A stretch of 64,000 nucleotides of DNA from the NCBI GenBank assembly GCA_018067045.1, contig JAGPVL010000037.1, positions 116,954 to 180,953 on the forward strand, written 5' to 3'. Position 1 is the first letter of the stretch, and each line of letters begins with the position of its first letter. This DNA comes from Gammaproteobacteria bacterium. Its GTDB lineage: Bacteria; Pseudomonadota; Gammaproteobacteria; Pseudomonadales; Alcanivoracaceae. This document shows, one piece after another, positions 18,501 to 27,569 of the stretch. Position numbers and translations under genes: made by a program. The notes under the pieces were generated by a model, which was not told the DNA's origin, ran no database searches, and worked only from the letters and a program-made list of their open reading frames with translations.

Positions 18501-19716
18501 TGTCTAAACCCGCCAGCACTGAAAAGTCCGCACTGCCTTCATCATTTTGAGTTTCCGCTACGCCGACAAAACCTGTTTGATCATTCGGGCATTCATCACC
18601 CTCATTCAAAACATACGCGAGGAATGCTGCATCAACCGTCGCGCCTCCGGCATCATCGTCCAGACAGCTACCACCAACATTACCGACAATCACCGAATTG
18701 CCGATAAAATCAGAAACATCTTCTGGCGCCGAAGCAACCGCAAAGGAAATTCCGCCGCCGCCTTCTTGCCCTGCAATGGTGACATTATTAAGCGCAAACG
18801 TCCGCTCCGATGCCTGCAGACGAATAGCACCGCCATCTGCAGCACTGTTGCCGTAAAAAGTTGCGTTCTCGACTACCAAGCCTGTACCGGCACCATCTAA
18901 GAAAATAGCGCCGCCGCCACCAATAGCAATGTTGTCTTCCATATAAAGCGTTGCAGCAACAATAAGGCCTGCGTGGCTCGGCAGCGTTGCAATCGCACCG
19001 CCATTTCCGCCGGCGCTATTTGATAAAAATGCAGCATCTTCGATTGAAAGTGACGCGTTATCCGTCGCCAAATAAATCGCACCCCCATCGAAGGTAGCCT
19101 GACCATTTTTCAGCACCGCTTTACGGCCCAGTTGAACACCGCTCTCCGCTCGAATTAAACCACCGAAGCCGTCGGTTGGACCGCTGCCTGAAACCGCACC
19201 ATCAAGCGTTACGTTGTTAATAATTAAGCCTGCGCCGCTGAGGACGTTAAAAATACGCGCACTATCAGCCGCAAAAAGCGTTGGGTTCTCTTTGATTTCG
19301 TCATCAAACGGATCGAGGGGAATAACGTCGATGGTGAGAATTGGGTTGATATTGGTCGACGTTGCGCCGGCCGTCATTCCACCACCGACAACCAGTTCGG
19401 TGTCGAGAATATAAGACTCGCCTTCTACCAGCTGAATACGGTCTCTATCACTTCCTGCAGGACAAGTGTCCACCACCACACGGCTGTTTACCGCAGCAAT
19501 CGCTTCACGCAACGTACAAACGCCATCGTCTGAGACAACATCATCAGTCGATGTAATTTCGTAAGTGGTGCCAAAGGAGCTTGGGCTTAACAGCATAAAT
19601 GCCGGAAAAACAGCAGCCGTTACTAACTGGCGTAGTGAAAACTGGCGCAAAAAAGAGTGGCGCAAGAACATACTTTTACCCCGGCCTTGAGCGGCCTTAT
19701 GTGTTGTTATTTTCAT
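15586..19716 (-). CDS. giant secreted beta-helix protein with two CSLREA modules, apparent fusion
   Basis: A 1376-aa exported protein. A basic N-terminus and hydrophobic stretch (about residues 28-50) form a signal peptide. The first CSLREA-like motif (CTLREAI) has its cysteine at residue 67 and is followed by right-handed beta-helix repeats rich in GGAI/GGAL turns. Near residues 605-629 a hydrophobic stretch followed by RR looks like a C-terminal sorting tail. It runs straight into a second signal-peptide-like segment (about 630-648, ending AQA) and a second CTLREAI (C670) with its own beta-helix and VENDV-type module. The true C-terminus has a GlyGly-CTERM-like GGGGSMGLGG, hydrophobic helix and RKHRV. 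Function unknown; probably surface or outer-membrane associated. Confidence 0.85.
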   Translation of the reverse strand: MKITTHKAAQGRGKSMFLRHSFLRQFSLRQLVTAAVFPAFMLLSPSSFGTTYEITSTDDVVSDDGVCTLREAIAAVNSRVVVDTCPAGSDRDRIQLVEGESYILDTELVVGGGMTAGATSTNINPILTIDVIPLDPFDDEIKENPTLFAADSARIFNVLSGAGLIINNVTLDGAVSGSGPTDGFGGLIRAESGVQLGRKAVLKNGQATFDGGAIYLATDNASLSIEDAAFLSNSAGGNGGAIATLPSHAGLIVAATLYMEDNIAIGGGGAIFLDGAGTGLVVENATFYGNSAADGGAIRLQASERTFALNNVTIAGQEGGGGISFAVASAPEDVSDFIGNSVIVGNVGGSCLDDDAGGATVDAAFLAYVLNEGDECPNDQTGFVGVAETQNDEGSADFSVLAGLDSSDAKIDCPAGLGKAGCKPFNFEGHWGGFLPSLEDTIGASDGVPTALNSASPLGSTTNTCASLDQRGNGRADDCDAGSIELTAAQGAFDEFIVVEAKLTELNVIENDLGDTEIDCSLLPPLSLPGDCLIVMVPPTKGNYTVEMNADNVPVIMYRSYAGVHGVDRLTYRVPKEAIVGQLTYAGEDPGALANIVVEPQYGLLESDSIGSFSLFTLFVAVMLGVVRRVGARAAALAVLLMFGLSAQAATITVTSLVDEVLYDGSDGLCTLREAIANAFNPVTADCAFGDANGTDIIMLPEGVIVLQGTLNIPLASSIELIGTGAADQLPTSSIIDGAGSFRIFSAASALKMSDLVLRNGYTTGRGGAVFTSANLTLERVSLIDNHADQDGGAIFLSFNSELKRRLVITRSEFDGNSATLAGGAISMAGQNQKHELQIESASFIDNTAGSTGGAMDVNLPKGGDLRIANSTFYDNDAAIGGGALDLQNAIAAVYVMNSTFIDNGTYAIDLGDIDPEEVSVQMHNSVYFDASGSALCSSGTGAFRSESFNAFGMRPAQPSSCYEAPDVPATPVVSESDDYPESDLRSILDVTNPIPAGGEGDAFVPTHFAIDATDINAAYLLDAGKSIPADLVRGLDFPPSSCRESDTRSLPRSAGGRCDIGAYEAQLPTSVDDEGSNAKSVGGYAIMDVVENDVAGEGNFIVPYAIDLDHIDMNDLSVQTSMPTPGYSYLDSGAATVNRPGSVRLVGNTTLESLEEDCGWDVDLRPVGAFDACLVRYDPPAFDGPDRCNDIEDFTDTFTYAVIVNDDALIVDDEIEDFIGTSYKTVPATVTVSIKNLGPSAPNKTVVASPGDVVVFPFDVTDPENFAIEDDYELKQKPINAKFQLVDGKRVYLGTGIIVDPVGKKVTYYPDNVSSPFDERFSITYKDECGASGTTTFVIDYPHQGSSGDVLGGGGSMGLGGLLVMLLLGYRKHRV

Positions 19717-19927
19717 TTGTCTTTATGGTGAAGCTCGTTCGATCGAGCTTAATACGCCCCCATTACAAAAAGCCTAGGGTCGCAGGTACGAATTCTTTAG
19801 CTGACAACAAGTTAGAGTCATCCAGTGGGGATTCTAGCGAGAGGCGGCTCGGTCCCGCTGTTATAGTTTTGTAACCCTCGGCCACGCTAACTCCGCCATT
19901 GATACCCCATATGGCGGCCTCCCTAAC

Positions 19928-20626
19928 TTACCAGCCCAGCACAGCCTTAATAAAAGGCACAGTGAGGCGGCGCTGGTGGACAAGAGCACTGTGGTCGAGC
20001 TGAACCAGATAGTCGACCAACGCGCCCGCCGAGCGTTCGCAGCGATTCACAACAAATACCGCCACATCCTCTGACACGCTCAGCCCCCGTGCCGCGGCGC
20101 GCTTCACCAGCAAAGCCACTAATTCCGCGTCGGTCAGCGCAGCAATCTGAAAAACAGGCCCTGCTGCCAACCTTGAAGACACATCAGGCAGACAAAACTT
20201 AGCGCCGCTAGGGGGCTGTGCAGCGGTAAAGACCAAGCTACCACCGCTATCTCTGACGCGGTTATACAAGTGGAACAAACCTTCCTCCCATTCAGCGTTA
20301 CCCGCCAAGCGGTCAACATCATCGATAGCGATCAACGACATCTCCTCAAGTCCTTCGAGCACCCCAACAGGGGCCGTAAGCAACTCGGCCGCACTCAAAT
20401 AGCAAGCTGCCAGCCCTTTATCGAGCGCATGACGCACGGTTGCCTCAAGTAGATGTGAACGGCCACTGCGACCAGGCCCATACACGTAGACCTGCCCCTG
20501 TCCGTCTGCTGCCGACCGCAAAGCGACGACGAGCGCAGCATTATCGACACCTGCAAAACCATCAAGCGTACTATGCTCACGCAACGGCAACGCAAGTGGC
20601 AACTGCGGATGACTCAGTGCGCTCAT
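19928..20626 (-). CDS. hda: DnaA regulatory inactivator Hda
   Basis: A 232-aa AAA+ protein related to DnaA domain III. With the DNA clamp it triggers hydrolysis of DnaA-bound ATP and so limits re-initiation of replication. Visible are an N-terminal QLPLALPLRE resembling the clamp-binding motif, the Walker A-like YGPGRSGRSHLLEA (Arg in place of Lys, as in E. coli Hda), Walker B LIAIDDVDRL and the sensor 1 region LVFTAAQPP, then a lid with SSRLAAGPVFQI. ATG 20626 overlaps the stop of the DUF2066 gene (ATGA). This gene pair divergent from purMN is familiar from Pseudomonas-type genomes. Confidence 0.93.
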   Translation of the reverse strand: MSALSHPQLPLALPLREHSTLDGFAGVDNAALVVALRSAADGQGQVYVYGPGRSGRSHLLEATVRHALDKGLAACYLSAAELLTAPVGVLEGLEEMSLIAIDDVDRLAGNAEWEEGLFHLYNRVRDSGGSLVFTAAQPPSGAKFCLPDVSSRLAAGPVFQIAALTDAELVALLVKRAAARGLSVSEDVAVFVVNRCERSAGALVDYLVQLDHSALVHQRRLTVPFIKAVLGW

Positions 20627-21801
20627 CCGCCCAGCCAGCAATAAGCAGGTAAGCTGGGCACCGCTACAGGCACCGTTTCTGCTGCACGACCATTTGTTGC
20701 TGCCACGCTACGCTCCATGCCCCTGTAAGCGGCATTATCTGTACTCGCGCCACCCTCTGCGCACGGCGCCAAACCGGGTTGCAACGCCAGTAGCCGCTGC
20801 AACTGCTCCACGCTACCCGAAAAGGTAATATTAAAACGCGCCAACGAGCCGTCCAGCTGCACGAGCCGTACATCTTCAATTCCTGTTAGCCGAGCGACAA
20901 ACCCCTGCAGCGCATCCCACTGCTTCAACGTATTCACGCCCTGCACATTCAGCGTTAACGCCTCACCACCGCCCGCAGAAATCACATAAGCCGACGCCAT
21001 TCGGTCAGCGACGCGGTCAATCATCGCCGCCACCGCTTCGCTTTCATCCGCTGTCGTCAACTCGCCACTATCAAGTAACTCCACACCGCGAAATAACCGC
21101 CAACGAATCTGTGGCTGACTGCCGGTGTACAACACCACTGAAAGCCGAAGCGGCGCTTGATATCGCTCAGAGGCTTTACCGACAACATTGTCAAAGTGGC
21201 CACGAATATCCGCAACGGACACCGCCGCGCGATCTTGCCCATCCATTAATGGCAATAACAACGGCAAACCACGCTCCTGCCCTCCACGCCGTAGCGCCTG
21301 TGCAGCAGGATCAATCATCTCGCGATCCACCATCTGCCCAGACCCTGGACGCTGAATGACCATCCACACCAATACATCAGGACGCGTCTGCCCCCACACG
21401 GGCACTCCGGCGGACTGCAAACCGGACAACAAGCCGTTGACGTCAAAGCGCGTTGAAAGTATTGCCGCCCCCTGATCGTCCTGACCATAGCTATATTGCT
21501 GAGCCCACTGCGACGGCTTGTTACGCACCGGTTGGAGGCCTTGAATAGCATCAAGATGCCGCGAGCCGACCAACCTGACCAACACTTGGTCGAGCCCCTG
21601 AGCCAACGCATCGCTCCGTGCGTCGGGGGAGCGGTCCGCCACAGGCGCTTCAGCAAAACCCAGTTTCAGCTCGTCCGCCGCTGCCGCCCCCACTAAAACG
21701 CCGAATATCAACGCAAGCGGCACACGTAAAACAAACGGCACGCTTAATAACCGCTTCAGCGGGGCCCGCAACAACAAGTTCATCCACAATGTCATGCACA
21801 T
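20623..21801 (-). CDS. DUF2066 family exported protein
   Basis: A 392-aa protein of unknown function with an N-terminal signal peptide or anchor (hydrophobic LIFGVLVGAAAADEL near residues 32-46). The family region includes ALAQGLDQVLVRLVGSRHLD, VLVWMVIQ and the C-terminal FNITFSGSVEQLQRLLAL. It is regularly found just upstream of hda and overlaps it by four bases here. The start at 21801 has no strong ribosome site, and an ATG seven bases downstream in another frame is not used. Nothing in the sequence points to a reaction. Confidence 0.8.
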   Translation of the reverse strand: MCMTLWMNLLLRAPLKRLLSVPFVLRVPLALIFGVLVGAAAADELKLGFAEAPVADRSPDARSDALAQGLDQVLVRLVGSRHLDAIQGLQPVRNKPSQWAQQYSYGQDDQGAAILSTRFDVNGLLSGLQSAGVPVWGQTRPDVLVWMVIQRPGSGQMVDREMIDPAAQALRRGGQERGLPLLLPLMDGQDRAAVSVADIRGHFDNVVGKASERYQAPLRLSVVLYTGSQPQIRWRLFRGVELLDSGELTTADESEAVAAMIDRVADRMASAYVISAGGGEALTLNVQGVNTLKQWDALQGFVARLTGIEDVRLVQLDGSLARFNITFSGSVEQLQRLLALQPGLAPCAEGGASTDNAAYRGMERSVAATNGRAAETVPVAVPSLPAYCWLGG

Positions 21802-22030
21802 TATCCATTTAGTCGAATGGCGACATTATCCACATGCCAGCCCGATAAATAAGGGATTCCTTCAGGAATTTTTCGTTCCCACAAATATAAATGATCAAAT
21901 AGCCTGCATTGATGGAAGTTCGGGATGAAATAAGTTCAGGGACACCCTAAAATACGCCGCCTCGACAGGTGCCACTCGCCACCGACGCAAGCAACTGCCA
22001 ACACAGGCGCATCGCCAACAGGAGCCATCC

Positions 22031-23080
22031 ATGACCGACAGCAAACGCCCACTTAGCTACCGCGACGCGGGTGTCGATATTGATGCCGGTAACGAACTGG
22101 TTAAACGTATTGGCCCGATCGCTCGCCGCACCACACGCCCCGAAGTTATGGGCGGCCTAGGTGGCTTTGGCTCGCTATGCCGCATTCCAAGCAAGTACAA
22201 CAACCCAGTACTGGTAGCAGGTACAGATGGTGTCGGCACCAAGTTACGCCTTGCCATGACTCATAACAAACACCACACCGTCGGCATAGACCTCGTCGCG
22301 ATGTGTGTAAACGATCTCATTGTGGGTGGCGCTGAACCACTGTTCTTCCTCGACTATTACGCCACCGGCAAGCTCGACGTTGAAATCGCAGCACGGGTTG
22401 TCGAAGGCATCGGTAAGGGCTGCGAACTGTCCGGCTGCGCCCTCGTCGGCGGTGAAACCGCTGAAATGCCCGGCATGTATGAAGGCGAAGATTACGACCT
22501 CGCTGGTTTCTGCGTCGGCGTCGTCGAAGAGTCAGAAATTCTTGATGGCAGCCGCGTTGCCGCGGGCGACGCCCTTATTGGCCTTGCGTCATCCGGTCCC
22601 CACTCAAACGGCTATTCGCTGATTCGCGCCATTCTTGAACAAGCCGATGACACCAATGTCGACATCGACGGCAAGCCACTAATCGACGCACTGCTCGAAC
22701 CAACTCGCATTTATGTGAAAAACATTCTCAACCTGATTGAGAATGTTGATGTGCATGCGCTGTGTCACATTACCGGCGGCGGCCTGCCAGAAAACTTGCC
22801 GCGCGTTTTACCCGCCAATATCAACGCCGTCATCAACACCGACAGCTGGGCGCTACCAAGCGTATTCCAGTGGCTACAAAAAGAAGGCCAAGTCGATACC
22901 TTCGAAATGTTCCGCACCTTTAACTGCGGTGTTGGCATGGTCATCGCCGTACCGAACGACCAACTTGAAAAAGCCCTAGCTCATCTGGCTGACCTCGGCG
23001 AACAGGCATGGCATATCGGCCAGCTTGAGACTGCCAATAACGAAGAAGCCACCGTCACCCTCACCGGGGTTACTGAGTGA
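22031..23080 (+). CDS. purM: phosphoribosylformylglycinamidine cyclo-ligase PurM
   Basis: AIR synthetase, the fifth step of purine synthesis, closes the imidazole ring with ATP. At 349 aa it has the usual length. Characteristic are [19 protein letters not shown] at the start, [12 protein letters not shown], the [11 protein letters not shown] signature and [20 protein letters not shown] lies 6 bp before ATG 22031. The stop overlaps purN's GTG by four bases, so the two steps are coupled. A 229-bp divergent region separates it from the DUF2066/hda pair. Confidence 0.98.
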   Translation: MTDSKRPLSYRDAGVDIDAGNELVKRIGPIARRTTRPEVMGGLGGFGSLCRIPSKYNNPVLVAGTDGVGTKLRLAMTHNKHHTVGIDLVAMCVNDLIVGGAEPLFFLDYYATGKLDVEIAARVVEGIGKGCELSGCALVGGETAEMPGMYEGEDYDLAGFCVGVVEESEILDGSRVAAGDALIGLASSGPHSNGYSLIRAILEQADDTNVDIDGKPLIDALLEPTRIYVKNILNLIENVDVHALCHITGGGLPENLPRVLPANINAVINTDSWALPSVFQWLQKEGQVDTFEMFRTFNCGVGMVIAVPNDQLEKALAHLADLGEQAWHIGQLETANNEEATVTLTGVTE

Positions 23081-23727
23081 GTCATCGGCTTGTCATCCTG
23101 ATTAGTGGCAGCGGCACGAATCTACAAGCCATCATCGATGCGGTCGCCCAAGGCGATGTCAGTGCTGACATCGCCTTGGTGCTGAGCAATCGCGCCAACG
23201 TCAAAGGCCTAGAACGGGCCACCGCTGCTAACATCAAAACATGCACGCTCGCCCATCAAGACTTTCCTGACAGGGCAAGTTTTGATCGGGCCATGATCGA
23301 AGAAATTGATAAAGCTCAGCCAGATACCATCGTCTTGGCCGGCTTTATGCGAATCCTCTCCGACACCTTTGTTCGTCACTACGCAGGGCGACTCATCAAC
23401 ATCCACCCATCCCTCCTCCCTCTCTACCCTGGCCTCAACACGCATCAACGCGCCATAGATGCTGGAGACCAGCAACACGGCTGCTCCATTCACTTTGTGA
23501 CAGAGGAACTCGACGGCGGCCCAGTGATTGCACAGGCGGTCGTCCCCGTGCGATCGAACGATACGCCAGAAACCCTGTCGAACAGGGTACAATTGCAAGA
23601 ACACGCCCTGTATCCGCTAGTGCTGAACTGGCGCTGCGAAGGCCGTGTGATACTGAATGATCAAGGAGTGCAGCTGGATGGTGAAACGCTTCCGCAACAG
23701 GGCTATCAACACCCTTGGCAAGATTAA
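23077..23727 (+). CDS. purN: phosphoribosylglycinamide formyltransferase PurN
   Basis: GAR transformylase, the formyl-THF-dependent third step of purine synthesis; 216 aa. Seen are [13 protein letters not shown], the catalytic region [20 protein letters not shown] with Asn and His of the active site, and the [19 protein letters not shown] signature. It starts with GTG 23077 inside the purM stop. The following DUF3108 gene begins at 23678 within its 3' end, so all three are likely co-transcribed. Confidence 0.97.
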   Translation: MSHRLVILISGSGTNLQAIIDAVAQGDVSADIALVLSNRANVKGLERATAANIKTCTLAHQDFPDRASFDRAMIEEIDKAQPDTIVLAGFMRILSDTFVRHYAGRLINIHPSLLPLYPGLNTHQRAIDAGDQQHGCSIHFVTEELDGGPVIAQAVVPVRSNDTPETLSNRVQLQEHALYPLVLNWRCEGRVILNDQGVQLDGETLPQQGYQHPWQD

Positions 23728-24469
23728 CGCTGCCATAACTCCCTCTTCCCTTTTACGGACGCAAAGCGCTCGGCTCTCTCTGACAAGCCTTTTTCTACTC
23801 ACCTTCGTCAGCACTTTGATCAGTACACCAACTTATGCCGAGCCCCCCATTGCGGCTTTCCAGCAACAGTTTCGCCTCAGTAGTTCTGGCATCCCCTTCT
23901 CAATTAAAGCCGACCGACGCCTTGAGTATCGCGGCGACGGAATCTGGGCAATGACCGTTAGCGCCGACAACTGGCTTGGTGAAGTCGAAGAAACGACTAT
24001 TTTTTCGTGGCAGCAATGCACACCGCTAAGTAACTACTACGGCTATAAGCGCGAAGGTATGGGCAAAAAACGCCATGCTGAAATGTTCTTTAACCATCAA
24101 GCTGGGCAAGCGCGTGTTATCCGTGCCGCGAAGGAAAGCCACTACCCGATTAACAACAGCACCACCGACAAACTCTCCCACACGCTGGCGCTACAATGCC
24201 TACTCTCGAAGGGCAGCAACGATCTTTCCATGGATATCGCCGATGAGCGCGGCCTTGATCACATCGAATACCGGCACGCCGGCGAAGAAACATTGAACAC
24301 ACCCGCGGGCAAGTTTAAAACAGTCAAGATCGAACGTATTCGAGAGCCGGGTAGCAGCCGCCAAACCTCAATGTGGTTTGCCAAGAACCACGGCTATGCG
24401 CTGGTGCAAATGGTTCAAGACGAAGACGACAAGCAGCACACCATGACCCTAAAGAAATTTTCGCGCTAA
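23678..24469 (+). CDS. DUF3108 exported protein, first copy
   Basis: A 263-aa periplasmic protein of unknown function. A basic N-terminus and hydrophobic segment (LFLLTFVSTLIS) ending near TYAEP form the signal peptide. The DUF3108 body begins with FRLSSSGIPFSIKADRRLEY and has the usual TPAGKFKTVKIERI and WFAKNHGYALVQM. ATG 23678 is preceded by AAGGAG nine bases upstream and lies within the last 50 bases of purN. DUF3108 genes commonly follow purN in gammaproteobacteria. A paralogue follows at 24603. Confidence 0.85.
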   Translation: MVKRFRNRAINTLGKINAAITPSSLLRTQSARLSLTSLFLLTFVSTLISTPTYAEPPIAAFQQQFRLSSSGIPFSIKADRRLEYRGDGIWAMTVSADNWLGEVEETTIFSWQQCTPLSNYYGYKREGMGKKRHAEMFFNHQAGQARVIRAAKESHYPINNSTTDKLSHTLALQCLLSKGSNDLSMDIADERGLDHIEYRHAGEETLNTPAGKFKTVKIERIREPGSSRQTSMWFAKNHGYALVQMVQDEDDKQHTMTLKKFSR

Positions 24470-24602
24470 TTGACATATCATCCCTAGGCATATCACTCTC
24501 TGATTTGCCATAAACACAGACTAGACGCGACGACCATAAAGCGCGCCTATATTGACCCTCATTTACCACGTTTTTAACGGTAGACTCGGAGCACAAACAA
24601 GC

Positions 24603-25430
24603 ATGACAACGCGTTTATTTTTAAGTGCACTTTGCTTTACCGCAATGCTTCTCGCTCAATCCGCCAGCGCCGAAGAGCTTCGTCCATTTCACGTTCAATA
24701 TCGCCTCTATGTCAGCAAAATACCGACAACGATTAAGGCCGACTTATGGCTACGTGAAACCGAAAACTCCGATGAATACGAAATGGAAATGAACGTAAAA
24801 TCATTTCTCGTTAAAAACACCGAAAAAAGCCGCTTCACATGGAAAGACTGCCACCCGCGCACCAGCGAGTATCAGCATAGCTTTCGCGGCTTTGGCAAAC
24901 GCCGCAACCATGACATGACTTTTAGCTGGTCGCCGCCACAGGTCATCTCCAAAGAGGCCAAAGAAACACACACCCTAAAAATAGAAGAAGACACACTCGA
25001 CGATCTCACTATCTTGCTCAAAGCACGCTGCGTATTTGCTACCGGCGACAAAGAATTTAATGCCACCAGCGCATACGGCGACCGTTTGCGTGAGCAGCAT
25101 ATGCAAGTCATCGGCAGAGAAGAACTAGACACGCCTCTGGGGAAGCTCGATACACTGCTGGTGGAGAAGAAACGCGGAAAAGACAGCGAGCGGCGCACCC
25201 TCTTCTGGATAGCGCCAAAACTGAATTACATGTTAGTGCGCGCCAAGCACATTGAGAACCGCGCCCTATTTGGCGAATTGATTATGCGTGACTACGACGG
25301 CCCTTTAGTCAACAAAACCATCAACCCCCTGATTGACGACGAATCCCCCGCACAACAAACTGCTGAAGAAAGCACTACGCGTAAAACCAGCGAAGAAACT
25401 GACGCCAAAGGCTCTACCGAGGGCAGCTAA
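24603..25430 (+). CDS. DUF3108 exported protein, second copy
   Basis: A 275-aa paralogue of the preceding gene: signal peptide MTTRLFLSALCFTAMLLAQS ending SASAEE, then FHVQYRLYVSKIPTTIKADL parallel to the first copy, DTPLGKLDTLLVEKKR and FWIAPKLNYMLVRAKH. The last 40 residues are a Glu/Thr-rich tail (EESTTRKTSEETDAKGS) that the first copy lacks. The 133-bp gap and shared orientation suggest a local duplication. ATG 24603 was chosen because the signal peptide begins there; an upstream in-frame ATG at 24552 adds residues without a signal-like character. Confidence 0.82.
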   Translation: MTTRLFLSALCFTAMLLAQSASAEELRPFHVQYRLYVSKIPTTIKADLWLRETENSDEYEMEMNVKSFLVKNTEKSRFTWKDCHPRTSEYQHSFRGFGKRRNHDMTFSWSPPQVISKEAKETHTLKIEEDTLDDLTILLKARCVFATGDKEFNATSAYGDRLREQHMQVIGREELDTPLGKLDTLLVEKKRGKDSERRTLFWIAPKLNYMLVRAKHIENRALFGELIMRDYDGPLVNKTINPLIDDESPAQQTAEESTTRKTSEETDAKGSTEGS

Positions 25431-25473
25431 CCCCCTTGGAAGTCATTACTTATAGCGCACAAAACGCGAACAC

Positions 25474-25503
25474 AAAAAAGCCCTAGTAAACTAGGGCTTT
25501 TTA
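25474..25503. terminator. bidirectional terminator between DUF3108 gene and dcd
   Basis: agccctag (25479-25486) and ctagggct (25491-25498) form a stem with a 4-nt loop, flanked by six A on the left and five T on the right. It can stop both the plus-strand DUF3108 transcript and the minus-strand dcd transcript. Confidence 0.88.
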
Positions 25504-25550
25504 TTAACAAGCAAAAACTAATCTTCTTGCATTAATCTCTTGGCCGCCTA

Positions 25551-26117
25551 TTAACCTCTCGGTAATGTCACGCCGCGCTGACCTTGATACTTACCGGCAC
25601 GGTCAGCATAGGATGTTTCACAAACTTCGTCAGACTCAAAGAACAGCATTTGTGCAACGCCCTCATTAGCGTAAATCTTTGCGGGCAATGTTGTCGTATT
25701 GGAAAACTCTAACGTAACGTGACCTTCCCATTCCGGCTCAAGCGGCGTGACGTTAACGATAATACCGCACCGCGCATAGGTGCTCTTACCCAAACAAATA
25801 GTCAACACATTGCGCGGAATACGAAAGTACTCAACCGTTCTCGCCAACGCAAACGAGTTTGGCGGAATAATGCAGTAGTCTCCGCGAATATCGACAAAAC
25901 TTTTCTCATCAAAGTTTTTAGGGTCAACCGTTGCAGAGTGAATATTGGTAAACACTTTAAATTCTTCTGCGCAGCGCACGTCATAACCGTAGCTGGAGAC
26001 GCCATAAGAGATCACCTTGCCGTTCTCACCCTCGCGAATCTGCGTGGCCTCATACGGCTCGATCATGCCGTGATCGCGCGCCATTCTAGTAATCCAGCTA
26101 TCTGATTTAATACTCAT
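25551..26117 (-). CDS. dcd: dCTP deaminase Dcd
   Basis: Converts dCTP to dUTP, feeding dTTP synthesis; a 188-aa trimeric enzyme of the dUTPase fold. Signatures are [17 protein letters not shown], the long central strand with [14 protein letters not shown], the catalytic-region [28 protein letters not shown] and the C-terminal [13 protein letters not shown]. Length and start (MSIKSDSWI) agree with the family. The mrp gene lies upstream on the same strand with a 160-bp gap, so co-transcription is possible but not required. Confidence 0.97.
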   Translation of the reverse strand: MSIKSDSWITRMARDHGMIEPYEATQIREGENGKVISYGVSSYGYDVRCAEEFKVFTNIHSATVDPKNFDEKSFVDIRGDYCIIPPNSFALARTVEYFRIPRNVLTICLGKSTYARCGIIVNVTPLEPEWEGHVTLEFSNTTTLPAKIYANEGVAQMLFFESDEVCETSYADRAGKYQGQRGVTLPRG

Positions 26118-26277
26118 GACTGCCCTCTATTTAGTACCGATATGTACCGGTTGGCGCACTCAAACGCCTATAACGCCGAACTGCATACAAACGAGTTTGC
26201 GCATGTTAACGGAGCCACAGGTTGGTGGAAACCGTTTCACGCTTTATTCCCCGCCCTTGTCGCTGAGGCCCGTCCAT

Positions 26278-27360
26278 CTAACCGTGTGTGATCACCCGCG
26301 GAAATGCGGACGGCGCTGCCTGCTGCAACGACAGCCGCGCCGCAACACGCCGTGCCACCTGACGGTATAGCACGGCTTCCGCGCTATCGGGGCGTCCGAC
26401 AACCGTCGGCTCACCGGCATCCGCCTGCTGACGAATCGCCATGGACAGCGGCAACGCACCAAGGCGTACCGTAGCGTACTTCTCGACCAAACGATCCGCA
26501 CCACCATGGCCGAAAATAGCCTCCGCATGACCACATTCACTGCAAATATGCATCGACATGTTTTCGACAATGCCGAGTACACCAACCCCAACACTGCGAA
26601 ACATCTCAATACCTTTCACCGCATCAGCCAACGCTAAATCCTGTGGCGTAGTCACAATCACGGCGCCCGCAACCGGCACTTTCTGCCCCAGCGTCAGCTG
26701 AATGTCGCCGGTTCCCGGCGGCATATCAATAATCAAGTAATCGAGGTCATCCCAAAGCGTTTGCGAAAATAACTGCGTTAACGCGCCACTCGCCTTAGGG
26801 CCACGCCAAACGACCGGCGTGTCCGCTTCGATCATGTAGCCCATCGACATGGTCTGCAGCCCCTGGGCCATCACCGGCAAAAAGAAACGGCCATCCTTAA
26901 CACCAGGCTTAGTGCCTTTCGGCACACCTAATAAGGTTGGTACGCTCGGGCCAAACACATCTGCATCTAACAAGCCGACCCGCGCGCCCTCGGCGTGCAA
27001 TGCCAACGCCAGATTCGCTGCCGTTGTCGACTTACCCACACCGCCCTTACCGGACGCCACGGCAATAACATTGCGAATACCCGCCGCAGGCGAAAGCGTT
27101 GCCTGCGGTCGGTGCGCGACAATCTTTTGCTCCAAGTGCAACAATAGCTGACGCGCGCCAACCAGCGGCGACAACGCATCCACAAGCTGCTGGCGCAGCA
27201 CATCCGCTACAGATTCAAACGGATAGCCAAGCGTCACCGACACTGCGACCTGGCTCTCGCCTTCACGCACCTCAACGCCCGCGCCTGCCGAAATCAGATC
27301 GACGCCTAATTCCATCGGCACGACCTCAGACAACGCCTGCTTAATTTGCTGCTCTATCAT
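26278..27360 (-). CDS. mrp: Mrp/ApbC family Fe-S cluster carrier ATPase
   Basis: A 360-aa P-loop NTPase that carries and delivers [4Fe-4S] clusters. An N-terminal MIP18-like domain (about residues 1-90) is followed by the deviant Walker A GKGGVGKST at residues 104-112, LLDADVFGPSVPTLLG and YLIIDMPPGTGDIQLTL. The cluster-bridging CxxC is CSEC in MHICSECGHAE. These parts are in the standard order and spacing. It faces away from the SIMPL gene across a 209-bp divergent interval. Confidence 0.96.
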   Translation of the reverse strand: MIEQQIKQALSEVVPMELGVDLISAGAGVEVREGESQVAVSVTLGYPFESVADVLRQQLVDALSPLVGARQLLLHLEQKIVAHRPQATLSPAAGIRNVIAVASGKGGVGKSTTAANLALALHAEGARVGLLDADVFGPSVPTLLGVPKGTKPGVKDGRFFLPVMAQGLQTMSMGYMIEADTPVVWRGPKASGALTQLFSQTLWDDLDYLIIDMPPGTGDIQLTLGQKVPVAGAVIVTTPQDLALADAVKGIEMFRSVGVGVLGIVENMSMHICSECGHAEAIFGHGGADRLVEKYATVRLGALPLSMAIRQQADAGEPTVVGRPDSAEAVLYRQVARRVAARLSLQQAAPSAFPRVITHG

Positions 27361-27569
27361 GTCGCATCACTCCTCAAGGTCCGCCATGATAGGGGCAGAC
27401 GCTAGCGCGACCAAGGCCTGTGCAAACAATCACTGCGGCAAAATTGCACAGCAGACGGGATCACATGCCATTCTTTCTTGTCAGACCCTTAATCTGAGCA
27501 TTCACTAGCCACCGGGACTCCGATGCAAACTAACCTGACCATTAACACGAAAAATGAAAGGACCGTGCA

